NCBI RefSeq assembly: GCF_000383875.1 | Contig: NZ_KB912891.1 | Span: 178,789 to 242,788, forward strand | Origin: Caldibacillus debilis DSM 16016 | GTDB taxonomy: Bacteria > Bacillota > Bacilli > Bacillales > Caldibacillaceae | DNA: 64,000 bases | Direction of reading: 5' to 3' | Shown here: one piece after another, positions 57,689 to 64,000 of the stretch | How the letters are laid out: every line of letters begins with the position of its first letter | How positions within the stretch are numbered: the stretch's first letter is position 1 | Program-made: the position numbers and the translations under genes | Notes under the pieces: model-generated | Seen by the model: the letters and a program-made list of their open reading frames with translations, nothing else | Database searches by the model: none | Told to the model about the DNA's origin: nothing

Positions 57689-58897
57689 CTAGGCCGTTTT
57701 TCCCGCTTTCAACAACACTTTGTTGCCCGTCAGGAAAAATCCCTGCAGGAACAAGACCAAGCCGGTTCCGATCAGCAGCCATTCGATCCTGATCATGTCC
57801 GCGACGGGTCCGAAAACGAGCATTCCCAACGGCATCATTGAGGTTGAGATCATCGTGAATATTCCGAACACTCTTCCCAAAAAGTCGCTTTCCACTTTTT
57901 CCTGCAATAAAACGGTGGCGGGCGTATTAAAGATCGGCAACGTCACCCCGAGAATGCCCATGAAAAGTAAATAGATCCAGAAATACGGAATGACGCCGAG
58001 GGCAAATGTGCAAATTCCGAAGATAAAAGTGGCGAGGGCCATCGTATGGGTCCTGTTTCGGAATCCTCCCCAATAAGCCATGAACGCTCCGCCCAGCATC
58101 ATGCCGATGGAGAAAACGACTTCAATGGCCGTCAGCCGCCAAACATCGTCTCCGAAACTCCGGGCGACTTGCAGGGGAGTCAAGAAGGAAACAGGGGCGA
58201 TCAGGAAAAAGAATATCGCGAAAAACAGAAAAAACTGTTTTAAAAAATCGTGTTTTTTTATAAACAGGATCCCTGTCCGCATGTCCCGGAAATAGCCGAC
58301 TTTCTCCTTGAGCCGGGCCTTTTCATGGACCGGGACGTGCAAATAAGTGAGCAAAATGAAGATGGCGATCGCGGCGGTTATCACATCGATAAAGAAAATG
58401 ATTTCAATGGATGCGACCGTCAGCAGCGCCCCGCTGACCATGGGCGCCACGAGGGTGACGAGGGCTTGCATGCTCCCGTTTGCGCCGTTCGCCTTCGTCA
58501 GCTTATCTTCCGGCACGATTTGCGGCAAAATCGCCCCTACAGCAGGATTTTGCACGGCCGTTCCGACTGCCCGGACAGCGGATATGACGAAAAACAGCCA
58601 TAAGGCATCATATCCCGCCAAAAAAAGAACGGCCAACAACAGAGTGACCATGGCGATCATGGCGTCCGCCAGAATGATAAGCAGTTTCCGGCTGTACCGG
58701 TCGGCCCATACCCCGGCGAATGGGGAAAGGAAAAAGGTCGGGAGAAAACCGCAAATGATGTAGAGGGTCATCATAAACCCGGATTTGGTATGCAGGGTGA
58801 TATACCACATGATCGCATATTGGACCAAAGCCGAACCGAAGAGGGATATCGTTTGGCTCCCCAGAAAAAGGATCAGGTTCCGTTTCCAATGATTCAT
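57689..58897 (-). CDS. MFS transporter, macrolide-efflux (MefA/EntS) type
   Basis: 402-residue facilitator of the MFS_3 group with about twelve helices. It opens with NLILFLGSQTISLFGSALVQYAIMWYIT, characteristic of this group (read as two adjoining pieces), has FAGVWADRYSRKLLII as motif A, and ALVTLVAPMVSGALL in helix 5. Relatives export macrolides or siderophores; the substrate here is unknown. ATG start follows AGGAGAGTGGCAAGAA. It is divergent from the thiamine operon, with no visible regulatory gene beside it. Confidence 0.88.
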   Translation of the reverse strand: MNHWKRNLILFLGSQTISLFGSALVQYAIMWYITLHTKSGFMMTLYIICGFLPTFFLSPFAGVWADRYSRKLLIILADAMIAMVTLLLAVLFLAGYDALWLFFVISAVRAVGTAVQNPAVGAILPQIVPEDKLTKANGANGSMQALVTLVAPMVSGALLTVASIEIIFFIDVITAAIAIFILLTYLHVPVHEKARLKEKVGYFRDMRTGILFIKKHDFLKQFFLFFAIFFFLIAPVSFLTPLQVARSFGDDVWRLTAIEVVFSIGMMLGGAFMAYWGGFRNRTHTMALATFIFGICTFALGVIPYFWIYLLFMGILGVTLPIFNTPATVLLQEKVESDFLGRVFGIFTMISTSMMPLGMLVFGPVADMIRIEWLLIGTGLVLFLQGFFLTGNKVLLKAGKTA

Positions 58898-59079
58898 TTC
58901 TTGCCACTCTCCTTTTACTTAACGCGCATTTTCCCTGACGTATCGGTTGCGCTGGGAGAACAGAATTTTAGCATAATTTTTAAGAAAAGAAAAGGAATCC
59001 CATTTTTTTAGCCGTTTCTATATACATTCCCGGCCGGATATGATATACTTCCTTACAAATTGATCATCATGCGATTGCC

Positions 59080-59181
59080 ATAACTACTAGGGGTGCCCTT
59101 GGTGAGGGCTGAGAGAAAAACGGAAAGTTTTTCAACCCTTCGGACCTGACCCGGGTAATGCCGGCGTGGGAAAGTAGTTAT
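59080..59181 (+). ncRNA. TPP riboswitch (THI element)
   Basis: Complete thiamine pyrophosphate aptamer. P1 is formed by TAACTAC at 59081 onward and GTAGTTA ending at 59180. The conserved GGGGTGCCC...GGGCTGAGAG block is near 59090-59115, and the second block ACCTGACCCGGGTAATGCCGGCGTGGGA spans about 59144-59171. A TATACT at 59044-59049 is a plausible -10. It represses the downstream thiM-thiD-thiE genes when TPP is abundant. Confidence 0.95.
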
Positions 59182-59202
59182 TCTTTTCCGCTATTCGTTC
59201 GC

Positions 59203-59234
59203 AAACCAGGTCCCCAGGGATGCTGGTTTTTTTA
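59203..59234 (+). terminator. Expression-platform terminator of the TPP riboswitch
   Basis: AAACCAG pairs with CTGGTTT, followed by a T run, 22 nt after the aptamer. TPP binding would favour its formation and stop transcription before thiM. Confidence 0.8.
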
Positions 59235-59319
59235 TTTTATTTGAAAAAGGATGGCTGAACCGGTATTTCTTTCGCAAAGCGATCCGCCGTTCTTTTTATC
59301 CTGGAGGAGGGGGAAAACG

Positions 59320-60129
59320 ATGGATGCCCGTACCGTATGTGCGTTGCTCAACAGGATTCGGGAACAAAAACCGTTGATTCACAATATTACCAACATCGTC
59401 GTGGCGAATTTTTCCGCCAATGGCTTGCTGGCCCTTGGAGCCTCTCCCTTTATGGCTTCTTCCGAAAACGAGGCCGCGGAGGCCGCAAAAATGGCGGATG
59501 CCCTTGTCTTGAATATGGGAACGGTCGATGAAGCGATTTTGAAGGCGATGGTCAAAGCGGGGCGATCCGCCAATGCCCATGGAACCCCCGTCATCTTTGA
59601 TCCGGTCGGCGCAGGGGCAACCCCTTACCGAAAGTTTGTCGCTAAAAGCCTTCTGGAAGAGCTGAAAATGACGATGATACGGGGCAATGCGGCGGAGATT
59701 TCCCAGCTGATCGGGGAACAGGGGGAGGTAAAGGGGGTCGATGCCGGAGATTTAAAAGGAAATCCGGCCGAATGGGCAAAAAGGGCGGCGAAACAATGGC
59801 AAACCGTGGTCATTGCGACCGGCAAAGATGATGTCATATCGGACGGTTCCAAAACCTTTCTCGTTCATAACGGACATCCCATCCTGACGCAAGTCACTGG
59901 AACGGGCTGCCTGCTGTCCGCCGTTGCCGGCGCTTTTGCCGCCGTCGAAAAGGACCCGGTAAAAGCGGCCGTATCGGCGGTGGTTTTTTACGGCGTTGCA
60001 GCGGAGATCGCAGCGGAAAAGAGCGGGAAACAGGGACCGGGCAGCTTCCAAATGGAATTTATCAATCAATTGGCCCTTGTTTCGGAAGCGGAAATTCTCC
60101 GACACGGTTCCTTTGAACAAATCGAATGA
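59320..60129 (+). CDS. thiM: Hydroxyethylthiazole kinase
   Basis: Phosphorylates 4-methyl-5-(2-hydroxyethyl)thiazole, the thiazole salvage step. 269 residues with the ThiM opening PLIHNITNIVVANFSANGLLA as two adjoining blocks, VIFDPVGAGATPYR, MIRGNAAEI and the ribokinase-like anion hole with catalytic Cys in QVTGTGCLLSAV. I start at ATG 59320, which follows GGAGGAGGGGGAAAACG; the open frame extends 23 codons upstream without a site. First gene under the TPP riboswitch. Confidence 0.95.
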   Translation: MDARTVCALLNRIREQKPLIHNITNIVVANFSANGLLALGASPFMASSENEAAEAAKMADALVLNMGTVDEAILKAMVKAGRSANAHGTPVIFDPVGAGATPYRKFVAKSLLEELKMTMIRGNAAEISQLIGEQGEVKGVDAGDLKGNPAEWAKRAAKQWQTVVIATGKDDVISDGSKTFLVHNGHPILTQVTGTGCLLSAVAGAFAAVEKDPVKAAVSAVVFYGVAAEIAAEKSGKQGPGSFQMEFINQLALVSEAEILRHGSFEQIE

Positions 60130-60340
60130 CTTCGGGCAGGGGCAGTGCGGAAGGCAATTTCGGTCGCCGACGCCGCTTACTGATGGGATAAAGGCCTTCC
60201 TTGGCTTGAATCGGACACCAGGGGGAGACCGTCGGCGTATCCAATCCGGGGATGGGCAGGCAAGGGGGAATAGGGCGAAATGAATGATCATTTTTCAACC
60301 GATGCGGGCAACCCCAGTTTTGCAAAAGGAGGGATGACCG

Positions 60341-61156
60341 ATGAAAAACGTTTCGAAAGCGTTGACCATCGCGGGTTCGGACAGCGGCGGCGGAGCGGGG
60401 ATACAAGCAGACTTGAAAACGTTTCAGGAATTAAACGTATACGGCATGTCCGTGTTAACCGCGGTAACCGCTCAAAATACATTGGGCGTCCAAGCCGTAT
60501 ATCCGATGACGCCGGAAGCCGTCCGCCGACAAATCGATTCCATTGCCCAAGACATGGGAACCGACGCTTTGAAGACCGGCATGCTTTTCTCCGCTGAGAT
60601 TATTGCTGCCGTGGCGGAAAAAATTCGCCAATACCAATGGGAAAAAGTGGTCGTGGATCCCGTCATGGTCGCCAAAGGCGGGGAGACATTGTTGGAATGG
60701 GAAGCCGTGGACAGCTTAAAAAACGATTTATTGCCGTTGGCCTGCCTGGTTACGCCGAATATTCCGGAGGCCGAAGTATTGACGGAAATGTCCATTCAAA
60801 CGATGGAAGACAAAAAAGCCGCCTGCCAAAAACTGCACCGTCTCGGGCCCAAATGGGTGCTGATCAAAGGGGGGCATGATCGGGGGGACGATCAGGCCAC
60901 CGATATCCTGTTCGATGGAAAGGAATTTTTCACATTCCAAAGCAAAAGGATTCCCACAAAAAATACCCACGGCACCGGATGCACCTTTTCCGCGGCCATT
61001 ACGGCTGAGCTGGCAAAGGGAGCGGAGGTGCCGGATGCGGTGTCCGCGGCGAAAAAATTTATTGCAGCCGCCATTGAAAACGGCATCAAAATCGGCAAGG
61101 GGCATGGCCCGACGAATCATTGGGCGCATAGACTAAAAGGGGATGAGTCCAATTGA
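60341..61156 (+). CDS. thiD: Hydroxymethylpyrimidine kinase / HMP-phosphate kinase
   Basis: Phosphorylates HMP and HMP-P to HMP-PP for thiamine assembly. 271 residues with ALTIAGSDSGGGAGIQADLKT at the N-terminus (as two blocks), VVVDPVMVAKGG, TPNIPEAEVL and the ribokinase-family THGTGCTFSAAI. The related pyridoxal kinase PdxK is an alternative, but the operon context favours ThiD. ATG follows AAAGGAGGGATGACCG. Its end overlaps thiE by 4 bp. Confidence 0.94.
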   Translation: MKNVSKALTIAGSDSGGGAGIQADLKTFQELNVYGMSVLTAVTAQNTLGVQAVYPMTPEAVRRQIDSIAQDMGTDALKTGMLFSAEIIAAVAEKIRQYQWEKVVVDPVMVAKGGETLLEWEAVDSLKNDLLPLACLVTPNIPEAEVLTEMSIQTMEDKKAACQKLHRLGPKWVLIKGGHDRGDDQATDILFDGKEFFTFQSKRIPTKNTHGTGCTFSAAITAELAKGAEVPDAVSAAKKFIAAAIENGIKIGKGHGPTNHWAHRLKGDESN

Positions 61157-61818
61157 AGAGAATGAATGAAAAAGCATTGCGGGAAGCCTTGAAACTCTAT
61201 TTTGTGATGGGGAGCGCGAATTGCCGGGAAGAACCGGCCGAAGTTTTGAAGAAGGCGATAGCCGGGGGAATTACAATGTTTCAATTTCGGGAAAAAGGAA
61301 AAGGCGCTTTGACGGGTGCCGAAAAATTCGCATTGGCGGAAGAGCTTCACTATATTTGCAAAAAGGCGGGCATCCCTTTTATTGTGGATGACGATATTCC
61401 GTTGGCCCTTGCGTTAAACGCGGACGGTGTGCACATCGGGCAAGAGGATGAGCCCATCGAGCGGGCGCGGGAAAAAATCGGTGACCGGATATTGGGCGTA
61501 TCCGTCCATCGTGCGGAAGAAGCCAAAGCGGCCATTGAAAAGGGGGCGGATTATCTTGGGGTCGGACCGATTTTCCCGACGAAGACGAAGGAAGATGCCC
61601 GATCGGCCATAGGTACGGGCCTCATCAGAAAATTGCGTTCGGAAGGATACACCATTCCGATGGTGGGCATCGGCGGCATTCAACCGGAAAATGCCGCTTC
61701 CGTTATGGAGGCCGGCGCGGACGGAGTCGCCGTCATCAGCGCCATCAGTGCGGCCGAGAATGTGGTCCGGGCGGCGAAAACATTAAAAAAATGCGTATTA
61801 TTGAAGAGCAAAAGGTAA
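61153..61818 (+). CDS. thiE: Thiamine-phosphate synthase
   Basis: Condenses HMP-PP with thiazole phosphate to thiamine monophosphate. 221 residues, TIM barrel; FQFREKGKG near 43, IVDDDIPLALALNADGVHIGQED near 77-98 and GVGPIFPTKTKEDA near 135 are the substrate and phosphate sites, with VGIGGIQPENAASV near 173. TTG 61153 overlaps the thiD stop (translational coupling) and lies 9 nt after AAAGGGGAT; ATG 61162 has no site. Completes a salvage-only set: no thiC, thiG or thiO is visible here. Confidence 0.94.
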   Translation: MKRMNEKALREALKLYFVMGSANCREEPAEVLKKAIAGGITMFQFREKGKGALTGAEKFALAEELHYICKKAGIPFIVDDDIPLALALNADGVHIGQEDEPIERAREKIGDRILGVSVHRAEEAKAAIEKGADYLGVGPIFPTKTKEDARSAIGTGLIRKLRSEGYTIPMVGIGGIQPENAASVMEAGADGVAVISAISAAENVVRAAKTLKKCVLLKSKR

Positions 61819-61920
61819 AAAGCCGCATCGGCCGGCGGAATGATGGGGAAAAGCCGTTATGTCATCCTGACGCTTTCCCGCCGAGCCGGATGAAACAAGC
61901 GGGAGGTTGTTCATGTCAAT

Positions 61921-61948
61921 ATCCCGAGACCGGGTCCGGGATTTTTTT
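61921..61948 (+). terminator. Terminator of the thiamine operon
   Basis: ATCCCG / CGGGAT stem followed by TTTTTTT. Confidence 0.8.
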
Positions 61949-62357
61949 ATTCCGCCCGTGTTCACATGGGAAGATATGTCGATGGGGCCGCCGGAGACAT
62001 TATCTGCCGGATGAAATCGGCGGGGGATCCGGGGTCAAACGGGCGGAAAAACTTCCTGGGGATATGAATGAGATGTTTGCGGAACTCCGAAGCAGGGGGC
62101 TGCTTGGCTGGCTGTAAAGCTGTCCGCGCGGTTCCATCCGGATGCCAGGACGCCCGTCGGGGTGCGGCGGGCGAGATCGTTTACGGGTGAAAGGATAATG
62201 GGGGATCTTTTTCAATGATTGCCGCCGGTATTGAAACCTTACTGGAATCGGTACTAGTGGGAAATATCCGTCGCTTGATGCTTGCGGCATGACTGCGCCT
62301 GAGACGGGTCCAAAAACCGCATCCGAAAATCTTGATACAAACTTGTACAAAAAAGGG
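61949..62357. other. Spacer without a visible gene
   Basis: Only short frames without start signals. Nothing resembling an RNA gene before the tRNA promoter. Confidence 0.45.
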
Positions 62358-62386
62358 TTGCAAAGGAAAAGGGATCGATGTATAAT
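62358..62386 (+). promoter_or_regulatory. Promoter of tRNA-Ala
   Basis: TTGCAA at 62358-62363, exactly 17 bp, perfect TATAAT at 62381-62386. Start point near 62393, 23 nt before the tRNA. Confidence 0.85.
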
Positions 62387-62415
62387 AGTCCTCGGTTGAA
62401 ATTTTAAGAGAGTGC

Positions 62416-62488
62416 GGGGCATTAGCTCAGTTGGGAGAGCGCTACGCTGGCAGCGTAGAGGTCACCGGTTCGAGCCCGGTATGCTCCA
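62416..62488 (+). tRNA. tRNA-Ala, anticodon GGC
   Basis: Cloverleaf is complete. The acceptor GGGGCAT pairs with ATGCTCC (one G-U), the anticodon stem CTACG/CGTAG holds loop CTGGCAG, and the T-arm contains GGTTCGAGCC. The discriminator base is A and CCA is not encoded, as for many Bacillus tRNAs. Anticodon GGC reads GCC and GCU. It stands alone between its own promoter and terminator rather than in an rRNA or tRNA cluster. Confidence 0.95.
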
Positions 62489-62493
62489 TCAAG

Positions 62494-62528
62494 AAACCCT
62501 AGAGCCATGAAGGTTCTAGGGTTTTTTT
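62494..62528 (+). terminator. Terminator of tRNA-Ala
   Basis: AAACCCTAGA pairs with TCTAGGGTTT, followed by a T run, 5 nt after the tRNA end. Confidence 0.9.
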
Positions 62529-62659
62529 GCTGATTTTAGGCAAAAGCGAAAATAGCTATCGTTATATTAAGTGCGGGAGATCAGTTTTTTGCAGCATGTC
62601 ATCAGTATCGAAGGCCGTTGGCGAATAGTTGGAGATTTTCAAATTTCCGTCTTTTTTTT

Positions 62660-62773
62660 TCAATCATGCAGATACAGATAAAATTCCGACAACGGAAAAT
62701 ACTCTTCTTCGAAGTAGACAGTATCATCAATTTTTATGATAAAATCTCCCTCAACATATAGAGCGTTGAGCAC
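62660..62773 (-). CDS. 37-residue acidic protein, possibly truncated
   Basis: GTG start about 6 nt after AAAGGAGGGAG, and a 37-codon frame to TGA. The product (MLNALYVEGDFIIKIDDTVY, then FEEEYFPLSEFYLYLHD) looks like the first two strands and a helix of a small domain and then stops at an aromatic-rich LYLHD, as if the rest were missing. I do not recognise it with confidence; the opening resembles DUF-type small proteins of Bacillus. A TTGACA promoter stands upstream. It may be a short gene or the 5' remnant of a longer one. Confidence 0.6.
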   Translation of the reverse strand: MLNALYVEGDFIIKIDDTVYFEEEYFPLSEFYLYLHD

Positions 62774-62797
62774 CTCACTCCCTCCTTTATTGTTAAA

Positions 62798-62826
62798 AAT
62801 TTACAAATGTTCCTATAGTATGTCAA
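62798..62826 (-). promoter_or_regulatory. Promoter of the 37-residue gene
   Basis: On the minus strand a perfect TTGACA (62826-62821), 17 bp, and TAAATT (62803-62798). Confidence 0.65.
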
Positions 62827-62950
62827 ATAGAAAAGCTGCCGCCCTCCGATTTCCCGATTCCTTCCCTTCTTCCGATGCTTTCGATTATAATAGTCGGTGA
62901 GTCGGACTTACAGGTAGGGTAACGTACAGCCAAGGAAAGGAGCGGCAATC

Positions 62951-64000
62951 ATGGACAGGCTCAAACAATTGTTGCGCCGGATCGATCAAAAAGGGTACAA
63001 GGCGTATAAAACGATCGAAGGCCGTTATTCGTTTCCGAAGTATACCTTGTCCATCGACCATGTCCAAGGGGATCCCTTCGCCGAGCCGTCGAAAGTCCGG
63101 GTGATCGTGCCGCGGGAGAAAACGGCCCTGGCGGAGGAATGGACGAATACCAAAATCCGCAAAATCCGCTGCGAAGATCTGCTTGCCCGCCGGGTTCATG
63201 CGGAACTGCGCCAAGGGGTGAGCAGGGTGCGGGGGTCCGGGAAGAGCGGGATCGTCTCCATCGATGCCCCGAATCAAAAGGTCCTCGAACGGACGGCGGT
63301 GCAGATCGGTTCCGATTCGGTCACCGTTTGCCTGTCGGTCGGGCTTCCCGCCAGCGGCAGACGGATCTTGGGCCGGGAAGCGGAAACCATTTTTTTTGAG
63401 CAGATTCCCAAGGTCATCGACCGGGCGGTGTACGGACTGAGAGAAGAAGAAATCCGTTCCGCCGTGCGGCTGGCCGATCAGCAGCAGGCGATCCGCCAAT
63501 ATTTAAAGGAAAATGGACTGGTCGCCTTCGTCGCCAACGGCTCGATCCTTCCTCGGGAAAGCGGGGTAAGCGACAAGCCGTTGAAAAAGGGGGCCGTCCC
63601 CTTCCAAAGCCCGCCGGAACTCGAGATCGCCATTCCCGTTCCCGGCAGGGAAGAACCGTTGAAAGGAATGGGAATCCGAAAAGGCATTACCTTGATCGTC
63701 GGCGGCGGTTATCACGGCAAGTCGACGCTGTTAAAAGCCCTCGAACACGGGGTGTATGATCATGTGGCCGGTGACGGGAGGGAATACGTCATTACCGACA
63801 GCGGGGCCGTCAAGATCCGCGCGGAAGACGGCCGCAGCGTGGCCAATGTGGATATTTCCCCGCTGATCGGCACCCTCCCCCATGGGAAAGAGACCGTGCA
63901 TTTTTCGACGGAAAACGCCAGCGGCAGCACGTCCCAGGCGGCCAATATGATCGAAATGGTCGAAGCGGGGGCGACCGTATTTTTGATCGATGAAGACACG
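62951..64000 (+). CDS. ABC-class predicted ATPase (PF09818 type), 3' end cut by window
   Basis: 350 codons are visible and the frame is still open at the window edge; the family is usually about 550-580 residues. The start MDRLKQLLRRIDQKGYKAY is typical, DPFAEPSKVRV follows near 41, and SRVRGSGKSGIVSI near 91 is a conserved non-Walker loop. Walker A is GGGYHGKST at 251-259, the signature-like region lies near 320-335, and the visible part ends in the Walker B-like TVFLIDEDT. No membrane segment. Cellular function of the family is not established. ATG lies about 8 nt after AAAGGAGCGG. Confidence 0.88.
   Translation, partial: MDRLKQLLRRIDQKGYKAYKTIEGRYSFPKYTLSIDHVQGDPFAEPSKVRVIVPREKTALAEEWTNTKIRKIRCEDLLARRVHAELRQGVSRVRGSGKSGIVSIDAPNQKVLERTAVQIGSDSVTVCLSVGLPASGRRILGREAETIFFEQIPKVIDRAVYGLREEEIRSAVRLADQQQAIRQYLKENGLVAFVANGSILPRESGVSDKPLKKGAVPFQSPPELEIAIPVPGREEPLKGMGIRKGITLIVGGGYHGKSTLLKALEHGVYDHVAGDGREYVITDSGAVKIRAEDGRSVANVDISPLIGTLPHGKETVHFSTENASGSTSQAANMIEMVEAGATVFLIDEDT

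Overview
The window reads as chromosome of a spore-forming, aerobic, low-to-mid GC Gram-positive of the family Bacillaceae. Most genes have close Bacillus subtilis counterparts and much of the B. subtilis gene order is kept: yumC/yumB/yuiB/yuiC, queG(yhbA)-yhbB...trmL(cspR), oppABCDF, glnQHMP, patB-yugI and yuzA-yugJ-pgi. Strong Shine-Dalgarno sites, frequent TTG and GTG starts, prkA with a sigma-E type promoter, and a tRNA without encoded CCA fit this. The GC-rich, repeat-laden spacers suggest a thermophilic relative such as Caldibacillus, but that genus call is an inference.

Layout. 1-1636: non-coding DNA with three blocks of tandem repeats. 1637-5665: redox genes (ferredoxin-NADP reductase, type II NADH dehydrogenase), YuiB, and the cell-wall enzyme YuiC. 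6226-10536: queG behind a promoter and hairpin, a YhbB-like amidase, an NfrA-type flavin reductase, trmL and a 29-residue membrane peptide. 10906-16655: complete oligopeptide importer oppABCDF. 16838-18082: an MFS exporter. 18228-24802: AT-richer beta-glucoside PTS island (frameshifted LicR-type regulator, two EIIA paralogues, EIIB, EIIC, GH1 6-phospho-beta-glucosidase). 25001-26717: DUF2332 protein and a small, possibly sporulation-linked protein. 26918-32312 (minus strand): glutamine importer glnQHMP followed by two-component pair glnK-glnL. 32705-36738: prkA, a hotdog thioesterase and an MFS exporter. 36739-38175: long spacer with a second, larger copy of the phased repeat array. 38176-42416: small membrane protein and an ATPase/FtsX-type permease exporter. 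43007-46335: patB, yugI, rocD. 46409-51351: an unrecognised export-type cluster (candidate 50-residue peptide, three permeases, ATPase, two membrane-anchored proteins). 51537-57168: yuzA, yugJ, pgi, M19 dipeptidase, zinc alcohol dehydrogenase. 57689-61948: MFS exporter and a TPP-riboswitch-led thiamine salvage operon thiM-thiD-thiE. 62358-64000: tRNA-Ala(GGC), a 37-codon gene and a truncated ABC-class ATPase gene.

The genes point to a heterotroph importing peptides, glutamine and beta-glucosides, feeding sugars through Pgi, and re-oxidising NADH by a type II dehydrogenase or, when needed, by alcohol dehydrogenases.

The most unusual content is non-coding. Two arrays 37 kb apart share the near-palindrome ATGTTGRACAT at a period of exactly 21 bp, with larger steps of about 31-33 and 41-42 bp. 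Several other spacers carry direct repeats about 61-66 bp apart. These distances lie close to multiples of the 10.5-bp helical repeat. The second candidate for something undescribed is the 46409-51351 export cluster.
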